NCBI GenBank assembly: GCA_028278525.1
Contig: JANQEE010000041.1
Coordinates: 1-64,000 of the forward strand
Source: Minwuiaceae bacterium
Lineage (GTDB): Bacteria > Pseudomonadota > Alphaproteobacteria > Minwuiales > Minwuiaceae
DNA: 64,000 nt
Reading direction: 5' to 3'
Below the pieces are notes generated by a model. It was not told where the DNA came from. It worked only from the letters and a program-made list of their open reading frames with translations, and did not search any database. Positions 32,614-41,458 of this stretch are shown here, piece by piece (the first letter of the stretch is position 1; every line of letters starts with the position of its first letter). A program made the translations under genes and the position numbers.

Positions 32614-32943
32614 GTGAACTCTCAAGCAATGATGGATACTGGCGCGCTGGATAGCGAGCCTTCCAAGAACGGTGATTTTGAGCTCGGCAGCGAGGAAAAG
32701 TTCCGGGCTTTGGCCGCCGGCATCGCCGCGCGGGCCCTCGGCATCCTCGATACGGAGGAGCGGGAAGCGTTTTTCCGGACCGTGCATGAGGAGTATTGCG
32801 CGGTATTCTTCTCCAAGGGCGGGACGTCCTTGGAAGCGCGGGAAAAGGCCGACCGGCTGGTCGTCCTGGCCCGTGTGATGGTCGACCAACTTAAGTTCGA
32901 ACTGGCCCGGCGTATTTCCGCCGGCTTGCGTCGCTGCGCCTGA
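32614..32943 (+). CDS. Small protein of unknown function (109 aa)
   Basis: A 109-residue soluble protein with an acidic N-terminal third (about 1-28) and then a helical region (EEKFRALAAGIAARALGIL, EREAFFRTVHEEYCAVFF, REKADRLVVLARVMVDQLKFELARR). The GTG start at 32614 sits just behind a strong promoter and after CGGGGGC. No family recognised. High predicted expression and helical, charged composition would suit a regulatory or stress-related protein, but that is a guess. Confidence 0.6.
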   Translation: MNSQAMMDTGALDSEPSKNGDFELGSEEKFRALAAGIAARALGILDTEEREAFFRTVHEEYCAVFFSKGGTSLEAREKADRLVVLARVMVDQLKFELARRISAGLRRCA

Positions 32944-32969
32944 AGTTTCCGCCGATGGGCGGACGCGAC

Positions 32970-33695
32970 CTACTGCTCGCCCCGCGCGGCTTCTATCAAA
33001 GCGGATAGCCGCGCGGTCTGCTTGCCGTCTGCGTCGAAATTCTCCGGCGCCAGCCATTTCTCGAAACCACGTTTCACGGCCGGCCACTCGCTGTCGATGA
33101 TCGAGTACCAGGTGGTGTCTCGATTGCGGCCCTTGTACATCGTGGCCTGCCGGAACAGGCCCTCGTAAAGAAAGCCGAGCCGTTTCGCCGCGGCGTTCGA
33201 AGGCGCGTTGAGGGAGTCGCACTTCCATTCGTAGCGCCGATAGCCCAGCTCGTCGAACGCCCGCGCCATCATCAGGTACATCGCTTCCGTCGAGGCGGGC
33301 GTCCGCTGCAACGCCGGCGAGAAACTGATAAAGCCGACCTCGATGGAGCCGTTCGCCGGGTCGATCCGCAAATAGCTGGCGATCCCGACCGCTTTGCCGG
33401 ATTGGCCGTCGATAACGGTGAAGAACAGAAACTCGTCGCCTAGGCAGAAGGCGCGCATCCATTTATCGAACTTATCGAAGCTATCGAACGGCCCGACCGG
33501 CAGATAGGTCCAGTTGCGGCCATCCGTGTCGGCGCTGTAGGCCTCGAACAGTTCGGGGCCGTGCCGGTCGGCATCGATCGGTTCCAAGCGGCAGTAGCGG
33601 CCGGTCATCGGCGTCCGCTTCGGACGCTCCGCTCCCGCCCAGCCCTCAACTGGAAAGCCGATCAGTTGGCCCAATTCGTTCGTGCGTTCGTTCAT
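32970..33695 (-). CDS. GNAT family N-acetyltransferase (RimJ/RimL type)
   Basis: A 241-residue acetyltransferase of the larger RimJ/RimL-like subgroup. It has YCRLEPIDADRHGPELFEAY, VGFISFSPALQRTPASTEAMYLMM and YRRYEWKCDSLNAPSNAAAKRLGF, followed by YKGRNRDTTWYSIID. These segments are typical of proteins once annotated as ribosomal-protein or aminoglycoside acetyltransferase-like. ATG 33695 is preceded by GGAGGATTGGGG. Substrate unknown. Confidence 0.87.
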   Translation of the reverse strand: MNERTNELGQLIGFPVEGWAGAERPKRTPMTGRYCRLEPIDADRHGPELFEAYSADTDGRNWTYLPVGPFDSFDKFDKWMRAFCLGDEFLFFTVIDGQSGKAVGIASYLRIDPANGSIEVGFISFSPALQRTPASTEAMYLMMARAFDELGYRRYEWKCDSLNAPSNAAAKRLGFLYEGLFRQATMYKGRNRDTTWYSIIDSEWPAVKRGFEKWLAPENFDADGKQTARLSALIEAARGEQ

Positions 33696-33874
33696 CTGCC
33701 CCAATCCTCCGATTTGCCGCGATCCTAGTCTGCCGGTGGCTGTCGAAAAGAGCCAATTTGGTCTTTCCCAAGGTGCCATTTGGGCTTGGCCCTCACGATG
33801 ACGTGTTCCCCGGCCCCTTGCTGCCGCCGGGCCGCGTCTCATGTTGTTCGTAGGAAAAAGAAGGGGGACGGCCA

Positions 33875-34075
33875 ATGCGCACATGGACTCTGTTCGCGGT
33901 ATTGTTGATCGGCGCCGGCTGCGCGCCGAATTTCGAAGAAGCCTGCATGAAGGCCGGGTTCCAACCCGGCACCTCCGCCTATTCGAGCTGTGTGGCGGAG
34001 AAGGAAGCGGAGATGGCCGCCTGGCGGGAGGAGGTGTTTCGCTATCGCAGTGTCAATGTCGGCGGCGGTATCTAG
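33875..34075 (+). CDS. Small lipoprotein of unknown function
   Basis: A 66-residue protein with lipoprotein signal MRTWTLFAVLLIGAGC (lipobox IGAGC, Cys16). The mature part is short and charged, with two further Cys (EEACMKAGFQPGTSAYSSCVAEKEAEM), a C-x14-C spacing that recurs in small alphaproteobacterial lipoproteins. GGGGGA is upstream of ATG. Its TAG overlaps the stop of the convergent MFS gene. Confidence 0.7.
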   Translation: MRTWTLFAVLLIGAGCAPNFEEACMKAGFQPGTSAYSSCVAEKEAEMAAWREEVFRYRSVNVGGGI

Positions 34076-35265
34076 GCGCCCGCTGCGTTTACCTCCGTGC
34101 GAGCGTTCGGCAGCATGATCGCCGCCGCCAGTGTCACGACCACCAACCCGGCCAGCGCGAGCAAAAGGTTGTCGAACCCCGTCTTCTCGTCGAACAGCCA
34201 TGCCACCATCTGGACGCCCAGCGGGCCGGCGGCGATAGCGATCCCATTGCGGATGCCGTAGGCAAGGCCGCGGCGCCGGCTTGTGGTGAAGCGGGCGATC
34301 AGTACGTTCTCCACCGGGGCGGCGATATCGAACACGAAAATCACGACCACCGCCATCGCGACGACCGGCCAGCCGCCGACCGTAAGTGCCAGCAGCAGCG
34401 CGCCGAGTTTCATCCCATAGCTCGCCACATAGACCTGTTTGGCAGCGCCGCGGTCCGCGAAATGTCCGCCGACCAGTTGCGCCGTCGCGCCCAGCAGGTA
34501 GACCATGGTCACCACGGCGCCGATGCCGAACAGGCCGTCGCCCAAGCTCGCGCCCACTTCGCGTTCCAGCCATTTCGGCAGCATGGTGGTGAAGGCGTAA
34601 TACATGACCGTGGTGAGCGACATGGTTACCGCCAGCACGGCGAAGGCCTGTCTTACGTCGCCCTTGCTTGGTTCCGGTTCGGTGAGCGCGTCGCTGTCGC
34701 GGTCCACGATCCGCCCCGTGGCAACGGCCCAGGTCAGGCCGCAGCCGGCCAACACGGCCAGGGCGCCGGGCAGGACGAACGCCATACGCCAGTCGAACAG
34801 ATCGGCGAGCGACGCCGCGATCAGCGACGCGGCCGCGCCGCCGATGCTCCCCCAAATGCCCAGCACGGCGATAGACCGGCCCCGCACCGTCGCATGTTTG
34901 GTGATCCAGGCGGTGCCGACCGGGTGGTAGATCGCCCCGAACAACCCCATCAGGCTCAGCGAGACCGCCAGCGGTATCGGACCGCTGGACAATCCGCAAA
35001 AGATCGTCGCGATGCCGATGCCGAAGAAAAAAACGATGATCAGCTTTGCCTCGCCGTAGCGATCGCCCAGCCAGCCGGCGAGCGGCGCGCCCAGGCCAAG
35101 CAGCAGGGCGCCTGTCGTCCAAAGCCCGATAAGCTCGTCGTAGGGCCGCTGCCAGATCGGCTCCAGAACCAGAACCAGCGTTAGGAACAATGCCACCAGC
35201 ACGTGGAACCAGGCGTGCGCGAAACAGGCGAAAAACATCGTCAGGCGAAAGTTCTGCTGTTCCAT
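34072..35265 (-). CDS. MFS transporter
   Basis: A 397-residue transporter with about twelve membrane segments in two six-helix halves. GAPLAGWLGDRYGEAKLI in the 2-3 loop is the MFS motif A (GxLxDRxG). PVGTAWITKHATVRGRSIAVLGIWGSIGG marks helices 4-5. ATG 35265 (MEQQNFRLT) is used; a TTG two codons earlier is possible. Substrate unknown. Divergent from the serine-hydrolase gene across about 140 bp. Confidence 0.9.
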   Translation of the reverse strand: MEQQNFRLTMFFACFAHAWFHVLVALFLTLVLVLEPIWQRPYDELIGLWTTGALLLGLGAPLAGWLGDRYGEAKLIIVFFFGIGIATIFCGLSSGPIPLAVSLSLMGLFGAIYHPVGTAWITKHATVRGRSIAVLGIWGSIGGAAASLIAASLADLFDWRMAFVLPGALAVLAGCGLTWAVATGRIVDRDSDALTEPEPSKGDVRQAFAVLAVTMSLTTVMYYAFTTMLPKWLEREVGASLGDGLFGIGAVVTMVYLLGATAQLVGGHFADRGAAKQVYVASYGMKLGALLLALTVGGWPVVAMAVVVIFVFDIAAPVENVLIARFTTSRRRGLAYGIRNGIAIAAGPLGVQMVAWLFDEKTGFDNLLLALAGLVVVTLAAAIMLPNARTEVNAAGA

Positions 35266-35405
35266 CGTCAATCGGGCCCTTCAAGCCGACAGGGGAGACG
35301 ACCAAAGCCTAATCGGACCGTCCGCAATTGACAGGGCAAACTCGGTAGGCGCGGCATGCCTCTGTTGCCTCATGTCGTATAAGATCATGCGCTCTAAGCG
35401 ACGGT

Positions 35406-36683
35406 ATGGGCAACGGGACGGACAGGATGGACCAGAAGGCAAACGCGGTGCGCCGCGAGATTTCAGACGACGCGGTGATCGAGGGATTTTGCGACCCCCG
35501 CTTTTCGGCGGTGGTGGATGCGTTCGAGCGTAACTTCGCCGAACAGGGCGAGGTCGGCGCCTCCGTCTGTCTCAGCCACCAGGGCGAAACCGTCGTCGAC
35601 CTCTGGGGCGGCCTCGCCGATGCCGAAAGCAAGGTGCCCTGGCAGAGCGATACGATTTCCATCGTCTTTTCCAGCACCAAGGGCGCGACCGCGCTCTGTG
35701 CCCACATATTGGCCGCCCGGGGCGCGTTGGACCTGACCGCGCCGGTCACCGACGTCTGGCCGGAATTCGGCCGCCACGGCAAGGACAAGGCGACCGTCCG
35801 CATGATGCTGGACCATTCCGCCGCCGTCCCCGCGCTCCGCCAACCGATGAAGGAGGCCGGCTACTGCGACTGGGACTATATGGTCGCCCGGCTGGAGGAC
35901 GAGGAACCGTTTTGGGAACCGGGCACGCGCAACGGCTATCACGGCCTGACGTTCGGCTGGACCGTCGGCGAACTGGTGCGCCGCGCGTCCGGTAAGTCCC
36001 TCGGACAATTCTTCGCCAACGAAGTCGCGGGCCCGCTCGGGCTGGACTTCTGGATCGGTCTGCCGGAAGAGCGGGAACCGCGCGTCGCTACGATGCTGCC
36101 CTACCGCTTCGGTCCCGACGATCCGATGACCCCGTTCATGGACGCCGTGCTCACGGACCCGGAGTCGATACCGGCTCTGTTCCTGCTGAATTCAGGCGGC
36201 TTCATCCAGGGCGGCGCCCATACCCGCGAAGCCCGCGCCGCGGAGATCGGCGCCGCCAATGGCATGACCAACGCACGCGGTCTCGCCGGCATGTACGCGC
36301 CCCTGGCCAACGGCGGCAGCCATAATGGCCAGCGCCTCGTCGACACGGACACCCTGACCAAGATGAGCCAGGTATCGATGGCCACCCATCAGGACGCCAC
36401 GCTGATGATTCCGACCCGCTTCGGTCCGGGATTCATGATGTCGATGGACAACCGTCATCTGGGCCCGGACCAGAGCGCCGTGCTCGGCCGCCGCGCCTTC
36501 GGCCATGTCGGCGCGGGCGGCAGCATCGGCCTCGCCGACCCCGACTGCGGCCTCAGCCTCGGCTACACCATGAACCGCATGGGCGCCGGCCTGCTGCTCA
36601 ACGCCCGCGGCCAGGCCCTGGTCGACGCCGCGTATCGAAGCCTTGGTTACGCCTCCGATAAAGGCGGGGTCTGGTCCAACTAG
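35406..36683 (+). CDS. Serine hydrolase, beta-lactamase-fold esterase (class C/EstB-like)
   Basis: A 425-residue enzyme of the beta-lactamase/transpeptidase-like superfamily (PF00144). The nucleophile motif SxxK is S89-S-T-K92 in IVFSSTKGA. The tyrosine motif is probably YHGLTFGW (about 179-186), and a Gly-rich strand FGHVGAGGSIGLADP supplies the HxG-like third element. No signal peptide, so a cytoplasmic esterase or amidase is likelier than a beta-lactamase. ATG 35406; another in-frame ATG at 35427 is possible. It ends overlapping the convergent CoA-transferase by 4 bp. Confidence 0.87.
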   Translation: MGNGTDRMDQKANAVRREISDDAVIEGFCDPRFSAVVDAFERNFAEQGEVGASVCLSHQGETVVDLWGGLADAESKVPWQSDTISIVFSSTKGATALCAHILAARGALDLTAPVTDVWPEFGRHGKDKATVRMMLDHSAAVPALRQPMKEAGYCDWDYMVARLEDEEPFWEPGTRNGYHGLTFGWTVGELVRRASGKSLGQFFANEVAGPLGLDFWIGLPEEREPRVATMLPYRFGPDDPMTPFMDAVLTDPESIPALFLLNSGGFIQGGAHTREARAAEIGAANGMTNARGLAGMYAPLANGGSHNGQRLVDTDTLTKMSQVSMATHQDATLMIPTRFGPGFMMSMDNRHLGPDQSAVLGRRAFGHVGAGGSIGLADPDCGLSLGYTMNRMGAGLLLNARGQALVDAAYRSLGYASDKGGVWSN

Positions 36684-38077
36684 GTGCCTGCGGGCCAGGC
36701 TGGTGGGTGAGTGCCGAGTGGCACCGCCGGGCTGGCCCAGTAGGCCGGCGTCTCCGACAACTGCGCCGCGGGCGCTACGTGGCTGACACGGCCGAAAGCC
36801 GTATCGGACTGCTGGATCAGATCGCCGACCTCGTCCAGTTTCATGTCCGGATGGTCCATGCCGTCGACCCGCCCCAGCCCGTCGATCCAGCGCCCGGTCT
36901 GGGCCAGCGATACGCGCACCAGATAGCTGCCGCCTTCCGTGGCGCGCCGGGCCAGGGCAACCATGGCGCCGAATGCGGCCAGGTAGCCGGTCGCGTGGTC
37001 CAGCGCCTGGGCTGGCAGGTGCTTCGGGCCATCGATGCCGGCCGCGCGGCCACCCTCGTAGGCGATACCGCTTACCGATTGCACCAGACTGTCGAAGCCC
37101 CGCCGATCGGCCCACGGCCCGACATGGCTGTAGGCGCAGAGCGTGACGCAGACGATACCGGGCCTAAGCTCGGCCAACGCTTCGGGCGAAAAGCCGCGGC
37201 CGGCGATCGTGCCGGGCCGATACCCTTGAATGAAGATATCGGCGTCTCGCGCCAGATCGCGCAGGCGCTCGGTATCCTCTTCCCGCCGCAGATCGAGATG
37301 GGCGGACAGCTTCCCCCGTCCGGAATCGATCACCAGCGGCCCGATGCTCGGCAGATGCGGCCCGGCGATGCGCATGACCGTCGCGCCGTGCTCCGTCATG
37401 GTACGCCCGCAGACCGGCCCGGCGATCACCCGGGTGAGGTCCAGGGCGCGGATGCCTGAAAGCGGCCGGTCGCCTTCGCCGAACGGTTCCGGCTCGCTAT
37501 CGCCGATCTTGTCGATCTCGAACAGCGGCAGTTCGGCGATTGCCTCGGCTTGCGGATGCGCCTGCCACTCCGCCGGGCTGCGCACCATGCCGGCGCACAT
37601 GCCCGCCGCCGCCAGCGCATCCTCCAATGCCTGTCCGTCCCAGCCGAGGATCGCCTTCTGCACCGCATCGCGGTCTTCTTCGCAGCCCAGAACGGTCAGC
37701 ACCCCGTCGCGGTGATGCGGGAAGTTGGTGTGAAGCTGGATCCAACCGTCGTCGCCTGTCTTGTAGAAGCCGGCGATCGGACTCCAGAGGTCGGCCGGCG
37801 GGGCGCCGTCGACGCTGAGATAGCGTTCGCTGCGGAATGCGGCTGCGGCCGCCCGCATGGTCAGCGACACGTCCTGTGTCCGGCCCGTGCGCAGCCGCCA
37901 GAGTTCGGACGCCGCCAACCCGGTCGCGCCGATGATCGCGGACGCGGCGGTCCCCACCTTGAAGACGGACGGCAAAACCGGATCCGCCCCGGTCATTGCG
38001 ATGCGTTGCAGCGCTTCCGGATTGCACCCGGCGTCGGTCCAGATGTCCCGAAGAAGCTCGACAGCTTCGCCGGTCAT
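36680..38077 (-). CDS. CaiB/BaiF family III CoA-transferase with permuted domain order
   Basis: A 465-residue protein of the family III CoA-transferases, but not in the usual order. The first 200 residues hold sequence normally found in the middle and C-terminus (ASELWRLRTGRTQDVSLTMR, then GFYKTGDDGWIQLHTNFPHH). The usual N-terminal segment (LSGIRALDLTRVIAGPVCGR) appears near residue 207, followed by DADIFIQGYRPG and RRGFDSLVQSVSGIA. The gene at 41459 shows the canonical order for comparison. Its ATG overlaps the GNAT stop (ATGA, 38074-38077). Probably transfers CoA between carboxylic acids; the substrate is unknown. Confidence 0.85.
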   Translation of the reverse strand: MTGEAVELLRDIWTDAGCNPEALQRIAMTGADPVLPSVFKVGTAASAIIGATGLAASELWRLRTGRTQDVSLTMRAAAAAFRSERYLSVDGAPPADLWSPIAGFYKTGDDGWIQLHTNFPHHRDGVLTVLGCEEDRDAVQKAILGWDGQALEDALAAAGMCAGMVRSPAEWQAHPQAEAIAELPLFEIDKIGDSEPEPFGEGDRPLSGIRALDLTRVIAGPVCGRTMTEHGATVMRIAGPHLPSIGPLVIDSGRGKLSAHLDLRREEDTERLRDLARDADIFIQGYRPGTIAGRGFSPEALAELRPGIVCVTLCAYSHVGPWADRRGFDSLVQSVSGIAYEGGRAAGIDGPKHLPAQALDHATGYLAAFGAMVALARRATEGGSYLVRVSLAQTGRWIDGLGRVDGMDHPDMKLDEVGDLIQQSDTAFGRVSHVAPAAQLSETPAYWASPAVPLGTHPPAWPAGT

Positions 38078-38559
38078 CCGGCTGTTTCGCTGGCCAGATT
38101 GAGTTTCATGCCTTCGTGGCTCGCCTTAAAGCCGAGCCGTTCGTAGAACCTGACGGCGTCGGCGCGGGTTTTGTTGGTGGTGAGCTGTACCAGATGGCAG
38201 CCTCTTTCCCGCGCCTGATCGATCGCCCACTGGAACAGGGTTTCGCCGACGCCTTTGCCGCGATACCGGCTGTCGATCCGCACCGCCTCGATCTGGGCGC
38301 GCACGCCGCCGCCGAACGCGAGATGCGGAATGATCGTCAGCTGCAGGGTGCCGATCACTTTGCCGTCGTCTTCGACGACGATCAGCTCGTTACCGGGGCT
38401 CGCCTCGATGGCGTCGAACGCGCGGTAATAGAAATCGGGCAGGGGACTCTCGTAGTGTTCGCGGGTGCTGCCCAGTTCGTCGTCGGCCAGCATGCGGACG
38501 ATGTCGTCGACATCCTCCCGCCGCGCGGCGCGGATTTTCAAGGCTGCCGGTTCCGTCAT
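38074..38559 (-). CDS. GNAT family N-acetyltransferase
   Basis: A 161-residue acetyltransferase with acetyl-CoA loop SRYRGKGVGETLFQWAIDQA and C-terminal AVRFYERLGFKASHEGMKL, a standard single-domain GNAT. It overlaps both neighbours by 4 bp (ATGA with LysE at 38556-38559 and with the CoA transferase at 38074-38077), so the three genes form one tightly coupled leftward operon. Confidence 0.88.
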   Translation of the reverse strand: MTEPAALKIRAARREDVDDIVRMLADDELGSTREHYESPLPDFYYRAFDAIEASPGNELIVVEDDGKVIGTLQLTIIPHLAFGGGVRAQIEAVRIDSRYRGKGVGETLFQWAIDQARERGCHLVQLTTNKTRADAVRFYERLGFKASHEGMKLNLASETAG

Positions 38560-39170
38560 CGCGCCGCCACCACCAGGCCGGTGCCGATCATCACCGTGCC
38601 GGCGCTGCGGTTCAGGCCGCGCATCGCCCGCCGGCTTTTGAAGATCGCCCGCGTCCGCGCGGCGAGGTAGGCGTAACCGGCCAGAACGGTCGCCAGGACA
38701 ATCGATACCACGGTGGCGACCACGGCGATATTCAGCACCGTCAATTGCGCCAGGTCGATGAAGGTCGGCAGAAAGGCCACGTAGAAGATGATGACCTTCG
38801 GGTTGCCCAACGTGATCGTCAGGCCGGGTACGAAACCGCCGGCCAATCGCCGATTGTCGTCAGTCTTGTCGATCTCGACCGCCGACGGCTCGGTTTTCCA
38901 CATTTTCCACCCCAGCCATATCAGGTAGAGGCCGCCCGTCACTTTGACGATCAGGAAGAAGTCGCCCAGCGTCTCGGCGACGACGGCAAGCCCGAATACG
39001 ACGAGCAGCAGGAACAGCACGTCGCCGGTGACGATGCCGGCAATCATCGACAACGCGGGCCGGAAGCCGCCGTGCAGGGCCCGGGCGATTGTGGCGAACA
39101 TGCCCGGGCCCGGCGTAATCGCCAGGACGAACATGGCAACCGCAAGTGCGATATAGGTCTCAAGGCTCAT
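38556..39170 (-). CDS. LysE/RhtB family exporter
   Basis: A 204-residue inner-membrane exporter with about six hydrophobic segments. The family signature ITPGPGMFATIARALHGGFR follows the first helix and GNPKVIIFYVAFLP lies in the middle. Family members export amino acids or homoserine-lactone-like metabolites. First gene of the LysE-GNAT-CoA-transferase operon; an acetylated or CoA-derived product might be its cargo (inference). Confidence 0.9.
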   Translation of the reverse strand: MSLETYIALAVAMFVLAITPGPGMFATIARALHGGFRPALSMIAGIVTGDVLFLLLVVFGLAVVAETLGDFFLIVKVTGGLYLIWLGWKMWKTEPSAVEIDKTDDNRRLAGGFVPGLTITLGNPKVIIFYVAFLPTFIDLAQLTVLNIAVVATVVSIVLATVLAGYAYLAARTRAIFKSRRAMRGLNRSAGTVMIGTGLVVAAR

Positions 39171-39498
39171 TGCGATCTCTAGGTCGTGTGACGAGGAAAT
39201 CCGAACGGTTTATACGCCTCGCTGTTCGGTTGCGGCAACAGCGGCGATCCCGGTTCCGGGCAGCATACATCTCGACCGTTCCTGTATGTTTGTCGCTGTG
39301 ACATTTGTCACTGATTAACTACGAGTATTAGGTGGATAATAAGAACAGTCGGATAGTATTTGTAAATTACTGTCCGGTTTTCTGAAATATTCACCGGTAT
39401 TAGGTCAAATTGTATCAAATACGGCAGCGCGGTGAGTTTAGGTTGCGTAGGTCATGACGGCGAGTGCGTTGTTGTACGCGCCGTGTTTGGGAGGTGAT
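39171..39498. other. 328-bp intergenic region with a palindrome
   Basis: No gene. It contains the perfect inverted repeat GTGACA-TT-TGTCAC (39298-39311), followed by AT-rich DNA to about 39415. TTAACTACGAGTATTA (starting 39316) resembles but does not match a CtrA box. The region should hold promoters for both the leftward LysE operon and the rightward receiver gene. Confidence 0.4.
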
Positions 39499-39864
39499 AT
39501 GACCAAAACCGTGCTTGTCGTAGAAGACCATCCGGCCAATCTTCGATTGATGCGGGAAATACTGGAGACGCGCGACTACCGTATCGTGACCGCGGAAAAC
39601 GGTCTGGAGGTCATCGATATCGCTCGCGCGCAAAGGCCGGACCTGATCCTGTTGGACCTCCAACTGCCCGGCGAGTCCGGCCTCGATGTGGCTACTCGCA
39701 TGCGGAGCGACGATGAACTGAAGGCGATACCCATCGTCGCGACTACGGCCTTCTTCACCCCGACCATCGAAGATGACATCCGCGACAGCGGCTGCGTCGC
39801 CTACCTGCCCAAGCCGTTTTCCATCGACGTGCTTCTTCGGACCGTGGATTCCATTCTCGGCTGA
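39499..39864 (+). CDS. DivK-like single-domain response regulator
   Basis: A 121-residue stand-alone receiver. It has acidic Asp10 with Glu9, phospho-acceptor Asp53 (LILLDLQLPGESGL), a switch Thr in VATTAFF and the conserved Lys in YLPKPFS. The opening KTVLVVEDHPANLRLMREIL and the whole length resemble DivK, the alphaproteobacterial polarity/cell-cycle receiver, more than CheY. No kinase is adjacent. The ATG has GGGAGGTGAT immediately upstream, a strong site. It could be DivK itself or a paralogue. Confidence 0.82.
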   Translation: MTKTVLVVEDHPANLRLMREILETRDYRIVTAENGLEVIDIARAQRPDLILLDLQLPGESGLDVATRMRSDDELKAIPIVATTAFFTPTIEDDIRDSGCVAYLPKPFSIDVLLRTVDSILG

Positions 39865-39979
39865 AGAATCGGCTGCCGGCCCTGGAAATGGCCGCGCGTA
39901 TCGCGCATCCTTTGCGGTGGTCGAAGCCGTGGCCGGGATTGTTCGCGGCGGCCGAACCTTTACAGCGAGGATGGGCTTC

Positions 39980-40579
39980 ATGAGCGGATTGAAGATTTAC
40001 GGCGTGCCGCAGTCGCGGGCGTTCCGCACCTATTGGATGGCGGAAGAACTGGGGCTGGACTACGACAGTGAGCCGATCCATTTCGCGTCGGACGACCGCA
40101 AGTCCGACAGCTACCTGAAGATCAATCCGAACGGGCGTATCCCGGCCATCGACGACAATGGCCTCCAGCTATTTGAGTCGATGGCGATCAACCTGTATCT
40201 CGCCCGCAAGCATGGCGGCGACTTGCAGCCCAAGACTCTGGAAGACGAAGCGCGGGCGACGCAGTGGAGCTTCTGGGCGATGACCGAGGTCGAGAAGCCG
40301 CTGCTGACGGCGCTATTCAACTTGGCGATTCTTCCGGAGGATCAGCGCGACGCTACGGCCGCCGACAAGGCCATAACCGAATTGCAGGCCCCGCTAGCGG
40401 TGCTCGACAAAGCCTTGGCGTCTTCCGAGTACCTGCTCGGCGGCGGTTTCACCGTTGCCGATCTGAACGTCGCGTCGGTCCTGTCGTGGGCGCGCATGGC
40501 GAAGATCGACCTGTCGAATTTCTCCTCGGTCGACGCGTGGCTCGGGCGCTGCCTGTCCCGGCCGGCGGCTCAGCGGTAG
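39980..40579 (+). CDS. Glutathione S-transferase family protein
   Basis: A 199-residue GST. The thioredoxin-like domain begins LKIYGVPQSRAFRTYWMAEELG, has the cis-Pro region NPNGRIPAIDDNG and the gamma-glutamyl contact LFESMAINLYLA. The helical domain ends with TVADLNVAS. Start ATG 39980 is preferred over 39971 because GAGG is 8 bp upstream of it. Likely role is conjugation or reduction of electrophiles. Confidence 0.86.
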   Translation: MSGLKIYGVPQSRAFRTYWMAEELGLDYDSEPIHFASDDRKSDSYLKINPNGRIPAIDDNGLQLFESMAINLYLARKHGGDLQPKTLEDEARATQWSFWAMTEVEKPLLTALFNLAILPEDQRDATAADKAITELQAPLAVLDKALASSEYLLGGGFTVADLNVASVLSWARMAKIDLSNFSSVDAWLGRCLSRPAAQR

Positions 40580-40597
40580 GATAACTGGCGGGGCCGG

Positions 40598-41419
40598 TCA
40601 GCGCCCTTTGAAGACGGGCTTCCGTTTTTCCATGAAGGCGCGCCGGCCTTCGACATAGTCTTCGCTGTTGAAGCAGTCCATCACTAGCCGCTCGCATTTC
40701 TCGGCGTCCAGGTCGGCGCGCGACTTCAGCAGTTCCTCGATGATCTTCTTCGATGCGTGGATCGTCATCGGCGCGTTCGCGGCGATGGTATCGCAATAGC
40801 CGCGCACGTAGGCGTCCAGCTCGCCGTCGGGCAGCGACCGGTTGATCAGGCCCATTTCGATGGCCTCCGCCGCGCTGAACCGCCGGGCGGTGAAGAAGAT
40901 CTCCTTGGCGAAGGAGGGACCGACCAGTTCGAGCAGCTTCTTGATGCCGCCGGCGCGGTAGCCGAGGCCGAGCTTGGCCGCCGGCACGCCGAACTGCGAT
41001 CCTTCCGTGGCGATCCTTAGATCGCAGCCGAGCGCGATGCCGAGTCCGCCGCCGATGCAATAGCCGCGCACCATCGCGATGGTCGGTTTCGGGCAGGTCG
41101 CCAGTCGGTAGCCCGCGGTGTCGGCCAGGTCTTCGTAATGCTTGACCAGTTCCGGGGAGGAGCGCTGCTGCTCGAACTGCGAGATGTCGGCGCCGGACAC
41201 GAACGCTTTTTCGCCGGCGCCCTTCAGCACGATGACCCGGACATCCGGGTCGGCCTCGAACTCGTCCAGGATCTTCGGCATCGCTTCCCACATCTCGACG
41301 GAGATGGCGTTGTGACGCGCCGGATTGTTGAAAATCATCCAGCCGATGGCGCCGTCTTTCTCGGCAATCATCTTGTCGGTGATGTCGGGCAGGGCGGCAG
41401 CTTCGGTGGCGGACGACAT
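40598..41419 (-). CDS. Enoyl-CoA hydratase/isomerase family protein
   Basis: A 273-residue crotonase-fold enzyme. The oxyanion-hole segments are KAFVSGADISQF and CIGGGLGIALGCDLRIATEGSQFGVPAAKLGLGY. The first catalytic Glu of hydratases is Ala/Gly-like in the GLGIALGCD region and the acidic residue after GLGY is absent, so an isomerase, hydrolase or other crotonase activity is possible. ATG 41419 follows GGGAG; a GTG at 41428 is in frame. It follows the CoA-transferase gene by about 40 bp, giving a two-gene acyl-CoA operon. Confidence 0.88.
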   Translation of the reverse strand: MSSATEAAALPDITDKMIAEKDGAIGWMIFNNPARHNAISVEMWEAMPKILDEFEADPDVRVIVLKGAGEKAFVSGADISQFEQQRSSPELVKHYEDLADTAGYRLATCPKPTIAMVRGYCIGGGLGIALGCDLRIATEGSQFGVPAAKLGLGYRAGGIKKLLELVGPSFAKEIFFTARRFSAAEAIEMGLINRSLPDGELDAYVRGYCDTIAANAPMTIHASKKIIEELLKSRADLDAEKCERLVMDCFNSEDYVEGRRAFMEKRKPVFKGR

Positions 41420-41458
41420 CTTTCTCACTCCCTATGTATGACGTTGTTGTCTCGGCGG

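Noticed and set aside
33841-35184. A 447-codon plus-strand ORF over the MFS gene
   Set aside because: Shadow of the MFS transporter; the real plus-strand gene here is the short lipoprotein 33875-34075.
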